Source: Dichotomocladium elegans
Lineage: Eukaryota; Mucoromycota; Mucoromycetes; Mucorales; Lichtheimiaceae
Reading direction: 5' to 3'
Length of the DNA: 64,000 nt
Assembly: GCA_025716815.1 (NCBI GenBank)
Contig: JAIXMN010000002.1
Coordinates: forward strand, 2,232,001-2,296,000
The position numbers were made by a program, and so were the translations under genes. The notes below the pieces were generated by a model. That model did not search any database. It had not been told where the DNA came from and saw only the letters and a list, made by a program, of their open reading frames with translations. Below are positions 51,241-62,960 of the stretch, piece by piece (position 1 is the stretch's first letter; every line of letters starts with the position of its first letter).

Positions 51241-52543
51241 ATGATGGCACGGACGGTCCGAATGAAGCGTAAACGTGAAGAGACTGTAGGCACAGACGGC
51301 TCAGAAAATGAATCCCCTGCTCCTAAGGCCAAAAAGTTGAAGGGCGAGTTAGAGCAATTTCCAGGTCTGTGAATAAAGGCAAAAGTCAATGACTAACGTC
51401 TATTTTGTTTTGCTGTGGATTAGATCATTCTAAGCGTTTGTCTAGTAAGGTTAAAACGCCAGCAACTGACCCACAAGAAGTAAAAAAAAGTGCAGCAATT
51501 TCATACCTAGACATGCGTTCATAACGTGTGCTGCATCTTTGTATGTAGACTGTATGTGTGGTAGCTGCCACAGCGCCATCCGAGAATGTTGAACCATCAC
51601 CTTCAGACTCCAGTATCAGCATTTGGATCGGTACCTCAAACCGAGAGGACCAAACTACTTATACGATTGGGGTCTACTTTGGTGAAGAAGACGACGAGCG
51701 CAACTGGTCTGGATGCCCTGAGCTCGAAAAATATAATGCAGATGACGCCTACGTTTGGGTAAGTGAATCATAAGTCAAACAAAGTTTTTCATTTCCTAAC
51801 TGCTTCAATCTCTCTCTCTATATATATTTCAGGCTGCCACACGGGCTATTGAGCGTTTGGAAAACGATGCCACACGCGTTGTCATCTATACTGAATGCAG
51901 CACACTAGGCGAAGGTAATGGACATTGCGAGTTGGCACTTCAACTCACTTTGCTGGTCACACTCACCCTTTACTTAGCGAAAGAAGGCGATGCCCTTCGC
52001 GAACAGCTCCATGCAAGAATTAAGCAGCGGTCAGGCATCACGCAATTTGTAAGCGGGCGCTGGAGATATTTTATATTATTTATTACTGTGTATAAGAAGT
52101 CTGCGATTGCTAAAACACAGGGGGGGTCCATGGATATGTTAGCAACATGCGCTGCCAAGTGCAAGTCTAAAGTTACAAAAAGCCACCGAGCTCGCCAAGG
52201 CTGCAGTAAGTATATTGCTGATACCGGAAGATGGAGCTTGCCTGGATACCTAAAGACTATCTTGTATCTGGCCTAGAATGCGAAAGACAAAGCTGTAGAT
52301 AGCCTCAAGGTGGAAGCTGCTGCTGCTGCTGCTGCTGGTATTATTATGGATGAATTGATGGAGGTTGATGGCGATGCAGCAGCAGAGGAGGCGACAGCAT
52401 CAACAGGATCTGCAGGTGACGGCATAGACAAGGCAAAGGATGCAGACATGACCCCAGCCGTCTCTTGGAGACCAGTTTTTGGGCTGCGTAACATTCTGGA
52501 GATTTTAAAGGCACCTTTTGTCAGAGGAACCCGATCGATTTGA
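51241..52543 (+). CDS. RNase H-fold protein, apparently without catalytic acids
   Basis: Seven exons: 51241-51364, 51424-51479, 51549-51758, 51833-51914, 51987-52048, 52143-52205 and 52277-52543, 287 residues. The N-terminus is basic (MKRKREE, PKAKKLKGE), possibly a nuclear signal. Residues 75-210 resemble RNase HI: SISIWIGTSN (strand 1), YTIGVYFGEEDDERNWSG (compare GVYFGPxxxxNxSG in RNase H), WAATRAIERLE, VVIYTECSTLGE, and the closing KATELAKAA. At the usual acidic positions strand 1 has Gly instead of Asp, the helix has DAYVWAA instead of the AEL box, and TECS replaces TDS. The C-terminal 80 residues are Ala/Glu/Asp-rich. Possibly a nucleic-acid-binding pseudoenzyme. Exon 6 uses the acceptor ATGTTAG|CAA; an earlier CACAG acceptor leads to another frame. 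Confidence 0.65.
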
Positions 52544-52666
52544 ATCCGTGTTAGAAGTTTCTGGCCTCAGCCGTTGTTGTCTCTCCTCCCACGTTGTCCC
52601 GCTTTCCCTATCTGTGCTCGTATAACCAGTTTATAATATATTAAAACAAATAATATTACCAGGTTT

Positions 52667-53748
52667 CTAATAAGGTACTACCGATCCTGTGCCACTCTCT
52701 TTTGCGCGCTTCACCATCAGACCCGCAATCGCACTGTCCTGAACGCTGATGCCCACACTCTTGAACAATGTGCGTTTCTTTTGCTCTGATGACGTGTCCC
52801 GCTTTTCTAGTACGACCTGGCCAAGTTCTGTCCATTCCTTCGGTTGAGATGACAGGACCAGTTCGCCAGCTTCTGCCTCGCAGGCCTCGATGGAATCGAC
52901 GACAATGACGTCGGCGCGCTTGACACAGTCACCATCAATCTCATGCATATCAAGACGGTATGAACCCACGCAGTTGAGATGAACATCCGCCTTTAGCCAC
53001 GTTCCCTGGAGGATGGGCTCTTTTGCGTTAGTGCAGGTGCAGACGATATCGGCATCAGCTGCGGCCACCGCCAAACCTTCTCCAAAGACACCCTGGACTG
53101 ATTTGAGATTCGGATATGCGTCTCTAATCTCCTTGACTAGGGCGTCACGCCGAGGAGCCCCTCGGTTCCAAATGGAGACGGTCTCAATGGAGGGGCGGAC
53201 GGCAAGCATCATATCAATGTGTGCACGGCCTTGAGCACCTGCTCCGAGAACAAGCAGATGTTTGGCATCCGGATTGGCAAAATATTGAGTTGCCAGTGCA
53301 GAACCTTAGGTGAAAAAAAAAAAAATAGACAAAACGTCAGCACTGCCGTCCAAATGTCAAAGCTTGGCAGACAAATTCTACCTGCTGCGGTGCGAACAGC
53401 TGTTAACGTGGCAGCGTTCATGATCGCCTCAACGCTACCCGTGGCCTCGTCAATAACCAGGGTTGACCCCGGGAGACCGCCGGTGCTGTCACCGAGGGGC
53501 ACGCTCACGACCTTGATGGAAGTCGTGTGGTTGAGGCGCGAGGGCATGAAGAGAACCTTGTGGGAATCCGTGTTGACGCTAATCCGAATAGGCGCCTGAG
53601 CATAATGCTCTTTGTCTTTGTCGCCATGAGCGGCAGTGAAGGTGGCAAATGTCTCGGCCATGAGGTCGACCATTTCAAGCGCGGCCTTGGGTTCATCAAG
53701 AGAAAGTAGATTTTTTACATCGTTGAGAGACAGAACACGGATGGACAT
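52667..53748 (-). CDS. Ornithine cyclodeaminase / mu-crystallin family NAD(P)-dependent enzyme
   Basis: Two exons, 53748-53382 and 53304-52667, 334 residues. Landmarks are the N-terminal VLSLNDVKNLL, KVLFMPSRL and SIKVVSVPLGD (substrate side, with the Lys conserved in the family), then GGLPGSTLVIDEATGSVEAI. The Rossmann motif LVLGAGAQGRAHI is in exon 2, and NRGAPRRDAL follows. DIVCTCTNAKEPIL and HLNCVGSYRLDMHEID are also family hallmarks. The family includes ornithine cyclodeaminase, lysine/ketimine reductases and alanine dehydrogenase. The exact substrate cannot be told. Length fits well. The single intron is 77 nt and lies directly before the nucleotide-binding half. Confidence 0.88.
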
Positions 53749-54233
53749 GGTGAGCGGAAAGAAAAAAGAGAGAGAGAGAGCTTCTATTTTAGTAGAATGT
53801 CGTCAACTCACTTTTGAAAGGTTTATGCTTTTCTGACTTGACCAAATAAGGGTTTCCAGAGCTGTCGGGAAATAAAGCAGTTCATCCCCCCCATGGGGTG
53901 CTTCCTGCGTTTCTCTCTCTTTTTATACCTTACACGATGTGCCGCTCTTTGACGCGCTTCGTGCTCTGCTGACCAGGTATAGCTTCTGCTCTGTTATTGG
54001 TATGTATAAGTCTCAGTTTAATAAACCGCTGCTGGTTATTTCTTGGCTGCCCCCAACGGGATACATGGTCCCTCCCCGTTAAGAAGTATAGCGGGGCCTC
54101 TTCTAGTCAGATTGTTGAGCCGAACTGGCGCAGGAACGTCAATTCTTGTAAAGTTTCCGAACAATGGCCATTCCTTTCTTCCTCTCTTTCTGCCCCCCCT
54201 TTCAATATCCCTCGACTTGACCGTTCATAGGAG
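53749..54233. other. Intergenic, no gene recognised
   Basis: Promoter side of the cyclodeaminase-family gene; short frames only. Confidence 0.4.
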
Positions 54234-54592
54234 ATGGGAAACAACACTTCAAAAATCGGTATTAAAAGGACAAATCCTGGGGGAATAAAAGAGAACGAGT
54301 CAGTTTTAACAATCGGCTGCCCTACAGGAACCGATATTGATACATATCCTTCGGTGATAACACAGCACACGTATCCTTTCAGTAAGAAATATATGATCAC
54401 CAACAGAGAGCGAGAGAGTCTCTTTATTGTTAATACCAAAACCCAGGACCACCAGGACAGGATCATCCATTTGGAAAGGTAAAATGCTGCATGAAGAAAA
54501 AGACAAGCACAGCCCTCGGATTCTCAACATCATATATTTGAAGTAGAAACCAAGACGTTTTGCTGGCAGCAAAATTTCGCCCACTGAAGTAG
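54234..54592 (+). CDS. Candidate small protein with N-myristoylation-type start
   Basis: Weak candidate. Exon 54234-54478, a 68-nt GT-AG intron, then 54547-54592, 96 residues. It begins MGNNTSK, which fits the N-myristoylation pattern (Gly2, Ser/Thr6). It contains YMITNRERESLFIVNTKTQ and ends AAKFRPLK. No family recognised. A second, longer open frame (54673-54966, MLMPTPMMRRKPVTSPMNYP ...) lies 80 bases downstream in a different frame and could be another exon or another gene. Confidence 0.3.
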
Positions 54593-54602
54593 TCAAACAA
54601 CA

Positions 54603-55204
54603 ACTTGCGGAAATCACGCAGCGATTTCAGAATGGCAGTCTTTCATCCCAATGTCGCATCACCGATCGATGCATGCTGATGCCAACGCCAATGATGAGAC
54701 GGAAGCCGGTAACGTCTCCCATGAATTATCCAGCTGTTTCGCACCCCTTTAGTCCAAAAACTGCCGATGTTGGCCGCTTTGGGAGCGAAGCCCGGATGGA
54801 AAGCGCGTATGATCTTCGTATGGACAGCGACGATGAACGGGACGACATCATGTCTGTTGTCCAGGTTATACATGCGTCACATGAAGAGGGAGGGAAAGAG
54901 TTGCTGTTGATTGACATTGATTTTCGTAGCTGTACAAGGAAAGGCGAACACATAACATGTCTTTGATAAAATGTTACGTCGAGAGTAAAATTGACGCGCA
55001 GGTGCAAAAGGTAATCTTTACTCGACAAGGCAATATGACTGCATCTTAAAGCGAATGATATGTGGATACGTAGCATGCTCATGCGCGGAAGATGATGCAA
55101 GCGTCGCACGGACGACGAAATAGGATGAAGGCCAATACAGAAAATAATGCGCTGACATATCCCTTCCCCGAGTAGCTTTAAATTAAAAAAATAATTTCGT
55201 ATTA
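54603..55204. other. Unassigned stretch with a 97-codon open frame
   Basis: Contains the plus-strand frame 54673-54966, Asp/Ser-rich in its second half, which may belong to the preceding candidate gene. Otherwise 3' flank of the CEP104 gene. Confidence 0.3.
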
Positions 55205-58200
55205 TTATGGTTTCTTCTTTCCTCTCAGCACCGCAGAAGATCCCTTTCCTAGCCGGACGCGCGTCTTTGTTCTCCCTCCTTTTGCTCTAGGATTCTTGGG
55301 GCATCCATCTCCTTTCAGAAGATGTATCTTCCATTGGTTCTCTGTTGGTGGTTGAATGGTTGTTAAGCAAAGAGGGCAGCATACTTCGTCAATACGAACG
55401 GCTACCATGCAAAGTAAATAAAAGATCAAAGGCATTGAAACGGCGTCTTTCTGTACCTTTGCATGTTTGCTTTTGAGTATGCTTAAGCCACTGCTCGACA
55501 CGGATGCCTTGTCTGCACCGGCCACATTCCTTGATAAGATGGCGCTTTGAGCAGTCTGAGAAAACATGCTCGTGAAGTGTTGATATCTCTAGGATCTATA
55601 GCGTGTGTTTCGCATGACATGAGTTTGTTATTCTATCAGATGGTCTTGTTGCATTACAGTTTGACATTGGGGGCAGCTTGTCAGCGCAGGGCACTCGTCG
55701 TAGTAATGTGACACGAGCGTATCTTCGTTGAAATTTTGGTTCTGCTCTTCACAAAAGATACAGATTCTGATGGTTGGATTAGCATCTGATAAAATCGATG
55801 TATTGTTGGGGAACGTACTGTTTAGGGTCTGTCATGGACACGCGAGAAGCGCTGCCGTTTGTTGTGCTCTATACGTACATGTTTTTGAGCAATGTTCTCT
55901 ATCGGTTCCAAGGACGCTTTGTCTGACAAACGTGCTTACTTTTTTTTCCGTGGAAGAATTCGCTAGCGAAGCCTTGGTGCCGTTCGTCAAACGACTTGCT
56001 GCTTTCACAGAGTTCTTGGAAGCAGCAGCATCTTGCTTTTTCCGTGACGCAGCCACCTCCTTGACCGTCTGTATAAAGAGAGCTGAGGACAATACATTCT
56101 GATACAAAAATGCGGTTTTATTTACCTGCGCGAGCGATTTTTTCAGATCTTTATCGTCAATAAATTTGCTGACAGCTGCGAATCCGACCTGTTCGATCAC
56201 ATCCACCAGAAGCTCGACAGTTGCCTTGCGAACTTCTCGCTGGGTATGGCACGAGTAAGCAATTGCAAACGCCATCACATTATCTATCGGGATGATCCCG
56301 TGCTGATCTGGCGTCGACCGCACACAAAGGCTCTTGACTGAAGAGGACACCAGATGGACGCGTGCCAGCGAGTCCTTGAGCGTATGGAATACGCGGTCGG
56401 GTTTGGCAATGAAATGCGGGATTAGGCTGTATGGAGTCGTATGGTATTTTTGCGCAAGCTCGATCACCAACTCCGTAGTCGCTTTCGCAATCCGCGCATT
56501 TGCGTCGTGTGTCCGCATCAGCAAGCCGATAAATGCCCGTTCCACTATGCTGAAGATCAGCTCGGGAGGTACCACGTCGCACAAATCTAAAGCAACACCA
56601 ACATGGCGCGCTAGTTAGTATAATCTGTCTAGGACAAAGCTGCATACCAATTGCAGCATTTATCTTTTGTTACCGTTTACATCACGCCAGATCGCTACTG
56701 TGATCCGAATAATCGGGTCTCGCGAGTCCATGATGGCGTCCTGCAACATCATCAGCGATGCCCGGATGAAAAGGATAAGCTGCTGAGTCGAAGCCGCATA
56801 TTCCTCATGATCCATGATACTGTCATCAATAGATACAGTTGGATCGGCCATCAGTTCTGGCAGCTGCTCTAATTGCTGAGTCATCGCGAAGAGGCACGCC
56901 GATTTGACCGTGTCGGCGATCTGGACAAGCGCATCTTCCCGACACTTGGCCTTGACGCTAAGCACGTTTGCTACTATGGGCTCGCCAAAAACGGCAATTG
57001 GCAGTACATAGCTCTCTCTTTCGGAGTCTGTCAAGGATTTACTCTGAGTCGAATCTGGCACAGCAGCAACCACCGGCTTTGGCGATGCGCAGTTGTCGGT
57101 GCCACTGTCACGGAGGGAATGCTTCTTAGAAACTGCTGCAGAGAGCATTCTACTTTCCATAGTCTTATGCGTAGATGATGCTGTTGTTGGGAGACGGCTT
57201 GATTCTAGACCAATATTAGCGTTGCTGTTACATAGGGGGGTTATCTGCATCGTTACCCTCTCGCATAGGCCCAGATTGAAGATCATCCTGCAAAGGAAGA
57301 GCAACCGTTTCATGATGACATTGTAGCTTAGGATTCTGCTGGATAATGTATAAGAAAACGTGTAAATGTTTCGCTTTTTGCTTGATGTGTTGAACTAATG
57401 AAGAGATGTGTGTGCGTACCTCGATATCACTCGTACTGACAATAGTAATCTGGCCATCAGGGCTCATACGGATTCCGGACTCCTTTAAGAGTTTATCAGC
57501 CATGCATTTGATGCCATACATACTGGCCTATAAATGAGGGTAGGATAATTAGATATCCGATGACTGACGTGGTCACTGACACTCCGTTATTTTTTCTTAC
57601 CTTTATTTTTTCAGCTTGATCATATTCTTTAGATTCGACAGCACGCTTTTTATCCATTTCCAAGTCTTCCAATTGATCACTCATTTTAGACAACTCTTCA
57701 CTTGTTTCCTTATACAGTTTTGCCAAGCTATACGACTCATCTAATAGGCACATGTTTGATGAGCATGAACACCGCTTGATTCGATTTAATCAGATCGTAC
57801 CCTTCGCAGCCTGTTCTTCGGCACGGATGAGTGGCCCGATCCATTGCTGTAGCTCATACTCCGCATCGTTCGTTGAAACAAAGGAAAGGGTGGATGTGCT
57901 TGATCGAGTAGATGACGGGCTAAAGAGCAATCCTGGTTCATCAGGATACCTGACTTCCAAGCTCTGGTCCTAAGGTTGTGCGAATGAAGAGCATGAGTGA
58001 GATCAGTAATATTCATGTGCATGCGTAGATAGTTATTTTTTTTGTACCGGATGAACGCAGGATGAGTCGGGAAGAGACGTGCCTTGAATGTTGAGGGCTA
58101 GAATACCCGCCTGATGGTGTATGCGATAGCATATTTTCAGGGGTTAAGTATGTGCACCGATTCACTTTATGTGTAACCATGCGTCTCTCTACACTTGCCT

Positions 58201-58950
58201 GTTCATGTACATTCAAGGCGTTATGGTGGCAACCGCGGATAACAAGTCGTATGTATTCACCATCGGCATCCACTTTGATCGACTTGAGCTCTCTCACTTT
58301 GTACTCAGCTCGGGAGTTGTCGTCGAGACATACGTATCTTTTTTTTAAAAAAAAAAGAAAAGATGATTGTGCGTACTTATTAAATAGCACGAGCTCAAAA
58401 TCGAAAGAATGTTGTACTACATGAATGCAACTTACCCAAGCCGAGTGAACTCAATGACCATGTCATCTTCCATTTCTTCTTCTGCCGACGTAGACACATC
58501 ACCCATATCCTCTGGCACTGACAAATCGTCCTTGACAAGGCCAATGTAGATGTCAATTTTAGTTGCAATCTTGTAGTGATGCGAAAGGAGCTGAATTTTG
58601 GAGATATGAACTGGGCCTTTCAGCAGTCGAATTATAAGATCTTGAGGATAGCTAGGGTATCTACAGACAGTGGAAGGGTAAGAGAGGTAAGGGGATGTCG
58701 TGTGTGTGTGGGTAAGAATCTGGGCCCCATTTCTATCTTTCACTCACTTGATAGTCTGCCAGCCCTTGACCTTGGGACTCGTCTTGTTCCTGTCTTCTGG
58801 TGTCGTAGGATCGCTGTCTTCGGCCAGGTTCTCAGAAGTACGATTTTCATGACTGCTACTAGGGTTAAAGACAATGAGCTGGTCGGGATAGTAATCTTCG
58901 TCCCACGACGAACAATGAGCAATCTCAAAAGCTAATGGCGCGATGGACAT
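55205..58950 (-). CDS. CEP104: CEP104 homologue (TOG-domain, microtubule/ciliary-tip protein family)
   Basis: Fifteen exons: 58950-58748, 58660-58436, 58337-58199, 58110-58048, 57969-57801, 57740-57601, 57527-57420, 57338-57257, 57204-56674, 56586-56126, 56068-55940, 55868-55819, 55766-55658, 55595-55457 and 55401-55205, 914 residues, against about 925 in human CEP104. All parts of the family are there. The N-terminal jelly-roll (FEIAHCSSWDEDYYPDQL, KIQLLSHHYKIATKI, YVCLDDNSR, VRELKSIKVDADG) is followed by a coiled coil (MDKKRAVESKEYDQAEKIK). Then come an alpha-helical TOG repeat (REVRKATVELLVDVIEQVG) and C-terminal Cys/His fingers (CIFCEEQ, CPQCQT, CGRCRQG, CPLCLTT). The third intron is GC-AG (CAG|GCAAGT). 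The in-frame 57-nt intron at 56069-56125 is inferred from its GT-AG ends. CEP104 binds tubulin, EB1 and ciliary-tip structures in animals and algae. Confidence 0.88.
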
Positions 58951-59712
58951 GATTCTAATTAAGAAGGAAAAAGAAAAAGAAAGTGTCAGTAATAGGATGC
59001 TGCAGGGCCAGGGGCCAAAAAAATAAGGCCCATGTGAGCTGTTGTTGCGCAGACGCACCATGGCACGACTGGACAACTAATGTTTATTTTGACGAGAATG
59101 CGGAGGGATGCATACGTCTAGCAAGATGAAGGTAGACTTTGCAAGAATAACGCTATCGACAGGGCGTCTTTGTTTATTCGTTTCATCATCACCTACCGCA
59201 CGCCATGTGCTTCTAATAAACGTTGGCTCGAACGTAGCACCAAGTAATTAAATGTACGCCACCCAAAGGAACAGCAGGGTGCGGATTTCGTTCCATGCCC
59301 AGGGCACGGTCATCGGCAAATGACCTCATTTGGGGGCAAGGAAGTGACACATTCAAGGAGTACATTTCTGTTCTACCACATTGGTTGATTAGCATCTCCA
59401 CGCTGCCTAAAAATAGAGCTTGCTTATCAGTGTATCTCTTTTTTCCGCGAAACCTACTTATATTGATACGAGGGACGAGCTCCAGAGCTTAAAAAGGAAC
59501 GATTGAGTTTGCTGCGATGGTATGGTGTGATGTCAGTCGAGTACTACTGGTATTTTTAATTATGTGGCCTGTTCCACAGCCAAGATCCAGTGACGTGGTT
59601 TTTGTCCAAAGGAGTAAAATTTGCCGATGGGATACCATCCAATATAATAATAGCTTGTTGACATCTGCAAAGTACCTTTTCTCTTCCCATCTCTTGTTAG
59701 AGGGTATCAAAC
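58951..59712. other. Intergenic, divergent promoters
   Basis: 760 bp between the CEP104 start (minus) and the dehydrogenase start (plus). Short frames only. Confidence 0.45.
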
Positions 59713-60642
59713 ATGTCTTCTCCTCAGCTTGCGTTCTTAGGCCTTGGCAGTATGGGTATGCATATGGCCAGAAATATTCACAACTACCAGCTCGCGAACG
59801 GAGGCCAACCCTTAATCGTATATAATCGTACCCGCACCCGTGCTGAGAAGCTGGTCCAGGAGAACCCACAGATGCAGATCGCAGACTCTCTGGGAGGCGT
59901 GGCCAAGTCTGCAGATATTATCTTTACCTGTCTGCTAAACGATGACGCTGTTATCGAAACCGTCCGTGCGCTATTATCAGCAGGCCTTCGACCCGGCGCA
60001 ATCGTGGTGGAGCAATCCACGATCGCGCCAGAGACTGCGATTATGCTGACAGACGAGGTGCTCAGTGCGGGTGGCCAGTTCATCTCATGTCCTGTTGTGG
60101 GTCCTCCGCTGAAAGCTGCATCTGCCGAATTGGTGGTGCTTGCAGCCGGATCCAGCGCGGCACGGGAGAAAGCACTACCATGTCTTGTGCCTGCTATCGG
60201 CCCCAAGGCCGTCGAGCTTGGCGAGCAGCCAGTCGAGTCCGTCAAACTCAAGTTAAACTGCAACTTCTACGTGACATCCCTGATCGAGGTGCTAGCAGAG
60301 GGGATGACCCTTGGTGCAGCAGTCGGTATTGGTCAGGAAAAGGTCAAGGAAGTCCTTGATTTATTATTTGCTGGTACTTTGATTTCTTCGTACGCCGATC
60401 GCATGGTGCGCAATACGTACCGGGACCAGAAGCATTTTCCACTATCAACCGCCCGCAAAGATGCTAATCATATCATTGATATGGCTGCGTCCGTGGGTGC
60501 CAAGGTCCCGACGGTGGAGCTTTTCAAGGAGAAGTTGGAGCGTGTGCTTGAGAAAAGCGGCGATCTGGACATTACCGGTGTGGTTGTCGGTAAAACGCGT
60601 TTAAAATCGGAAATATCTTTTCCTTCTACTCACTTGACTTGA
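59713..60642 (+). CDS. 3-hydroxyisobutyrate dehydrogenase-family (beta-hydroxyacid dehydrogenase) enzyme
   Basis: Intronless, 309 residues. The N-terminal Rossmann motif AFLGLGSMGMHMARN binds NAD(P). VYNRTRTRAEKL follows, then DIIFTCLLNDDAV, and VVEQSTIAPETA stands for the usual VDxSTxxP. The catalytic-Lys region reads VKLKLNCNFYVTSLIEVLAE (family consensus KxxNN), so the Lys is kept. SCPVVGPPLKAA replaces the usual DAPVSGG, so substrate choice may differ from true 3-hydroxyisobutyrate dehydrogenase. The C-terminal helical part (FPLSTARKDANHIIDMA) fits the family. The glyoxylate-reductase/NP60-like branch is a good alternative. It is one of only two single-exon genes called here. Confidence 0.85.
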   Translation: MSSPQLAFLGLGSMGMHMARNIHNYQLANGGQPLIVYNRTRTRAEKLVQENPQMQIADSLGGVAKSADIIFTCLLNDDAVIETVRALLSAGLRPGAIVVEQSTIAPETAIMLTDEVLSAGGQFISCPVVGPPLKAASAELVVLAAGSSAAREKALPCLVPAIGPKAVELGEQPVESVKLKLNCNFYVTSLIEVLAEGMTLGAAVGIGQEKVKEVLDLLFAGTLISSYADRMVRNTYRDQKHFPLSTARKDANHIIDMAASVGAKVPTVELFKEKLERVLEKSGDLDITGVVVGKTRLKSEISFPSTHLT

Positions 60643-61900
60643 ATAGCTTCTCGCTGGGACGCCGGACTAGATGGGGACCTTCGAAAGTGAAGAAAGTCTT
60701 AAAGCCCTCTGTAAATCATACGAATACAATCCAGCATCGAGGTAGATATCCTGTATCTAAAGTACACAGGGTATAACCGGTCCAGTTCCCAACAATCCAT
60801 AGACCAGGCGTTGGCTGTATTCCTCGTAAAGATTTGCAGTAGTGTTAGTCATCGAGAAGTAAATTTTCATATTCACCATGCTACTTCCCGATAATTTCCG
60901 GTTCCAGCTCACAGCTGTTCATGCTCCTTACCTATCAAGTGCCAAGGATATGTGGAAATCTGATTCCGCGTCAACAAGCCTTTTGCAGATCATAGACTGT
61001 GCATCACATCAGACATCGGTTGCTCTAATTATCCTCCAAGGTCGATAGCGCCATCGTCGTTGACGAACATAGCTATCCAGAGCCTGTGGGCAATGCCACC
61101 GATGAGAGACATACTCTATCCATTCTCTTTGTACCAATAGTGAATAACTACATAGTGTACCTTGCATCGATATCTCGGGAATTGTTGCAGCCTATATTTT
61201 ACCCTTGTTAAACAGATATTTAGACTTAACTCCATGCCATGCACATAAAACGGTGGCTACCGCGTTATGCTGGGATAATATCTCGATTCGGCTTCTTTTA
61301 CGGTTTCTCTGCTGTTAAATATGAGTGACACTGGAGGTTGGAAAGGAGGCTCGTCAGAAGGACAATTGCTGAATAGCGAGTGCCGTCGGCAATGTTGAAT
61401 ATACACCATTTCCCAGTATCAAAGTCGCGTGCCACCCAATTCTGAAGTCATCAGACGACAACAATAGAAGTTGCTTCTGCCAAAAAATCCTCTGCGTAAG
61501 ATAGCAAATCTAATGTTGCGGAAATAAGACGTCGCAAAAACATCTCGTTAAAAGTACCCAGCTTTTTGGGATTTTACCTATACATATTTATTTTGACGAG
61601 CATAGCTGTCCTAAATCTATCGACTACCGTCGCCCATGAGAAAATGTACTCTCCTCAATCGTCTGTTACCACACCGTATACTTACCTGGTGTACCATGCA
61701 TGAGAAAGTCTGCGCTTGTTGCTGCGCATGTCCCGAATTGAGAGAATACAGTCAGCATACAATTTACCGTTGAGCTCTGTCAGGCGCAAATACCACGGGC
61801 AAACTGACTACTGGCATTCATTGTAGTACCCCAGATTGGATGATCGTGATTGTTTTCGGCTATCATAGGGTTATCCTACTCTCTAACCGTTCAAATAATA
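60643..61900. other. Intergenic, no gene recognised; may hold lost N-terminal part of the nuclease relic
   Basis: 1.25 kb of short frames. No recombinase (IS607-type serine recombinase) could be seen. Confidence 0.35.
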
Positions 61901-61904
61901 GCTG

Positions 61905-62960
61905 TTTTTGTCTATCGACCCAGCAATCTTGCAAGTAGTATGTATTCATACTGTCGGCGTTGGTTTTACAGTAGTCAAGAAAACGAATTGCCTTCAATCC
62001 GGTTTTGAACGGAGATTTGGGATACAGAAAGACATCAATCCACAGATCATTTGGAACGAAGACCATATAGGCCAGTGGGTCACTGTTGATCCTGGCAGAA
62101 GGGACCTGTTATATTGCGTTCATGAGAACTCTTCACCCGATAATCAACAAATCTTCCGCTAAACAAAGCAGCTTCAGGACCATACACAGAAGACTAAGCG
62201 GTACGGCAGATTGAGAGAACGAGTCAAGATAAAGCAGGCTGAGGTGGCGTTGGCCGAGCAGCATCTGTCACAGCACCAAAGTCGCACACTTTCCATACTC
62301 GGCTACGAGGGACACCTCACCGCCAAGAACCGTGTCTCTACGCTTCTGAAGATCCTCTACGTAGCAACTACAGCGAACCACCCGAACCCCCATCTCTCTT
62401 TCAAAGATTTGGCCTGTCAGCATTTTACAAGAAGCTGCAAGCGGATGAAAAGCTCCTCGAGTCTATGAAGGCGAGGTTTGGAAGTAAGGCCGTGTTCGTG
62501 ACGGGAACTTGGTCTGTGTCGAATACCAGATACCGCGAGCCTATGTAACCGTGGTGTAGGCTTTCGGCTGCTATTGAACAACTGCAAATGCTGTCTTGCC
62601 TGCGGTAATAGTCTCTCATTGCCTTCAAAATGGTGCCTAATCCACGCCCATATCAACGACCCAACGATCCAGTCACCCTCTGCCATGGCTTGCTACGGTA
62701 TGAAAGACTATCATAGTGTGTATATTTTCCCAAAATTGACTAATGTATTGATGTCTCCATAGATATTTAAGTCAAACTGTACAGCAGGCGTTCGTCAACC
62801 AAGGTTATGGAATTGGGATCGAGCGGCGGCTCTTAACATGCATCATATCCTCCGTGGCCATCGGGAAGGATGGCACCATCCCAGCAAGGTTATGGAGAGG
62901 AAGTACTTCAACAAGCATCTGGAGCTCGTGGAAGGCCACGCTCGCCTGACTTAGAGCAGC
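61905..62960 (+). pseudogene. Fanzor/TnpB-like RuvC nuclease relic
   Basis: Plus-strand frames show the order of a TnpB/Fanzor-type nuclease. Near 62070-62140 WVTVDPGRRDLLYCVHE is the RuvC-I region with the catalytic Asp of DPG (codon 62088). A helical insert follows (LRERVKIKQAEVALAEQHLS), in the same frame but after one TAA stop at 62161. After a frame change come AFYKKLQADEKLLESMKARF and VFVTGTWSVSNTR. Then there is a Cys-rich zinc ribbon (CKCCLACG, and in another frame VPNPRPYQRPNDP with LCHGLLR). Finally, RLWNWDRAAALNMHHILRG near 62800-62855 is the RuvC-III motif with its Asp. At least one stop and three frame changes make it dead. Fungal genomes carry such genes as Fanzors, RNA-guided DNA nucleases related to bacterial TnpB. 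Confidence 0.7.

Noticed and set aside
58181..58199. GT donor AGT|GTAGAG six bases after CAG in CEP104
   Set aside because: It keeps the frame but adds Ala-Ser in a stretch that aligns with the family without any insertion, so GCAAGT is preferred; not fully excluded.
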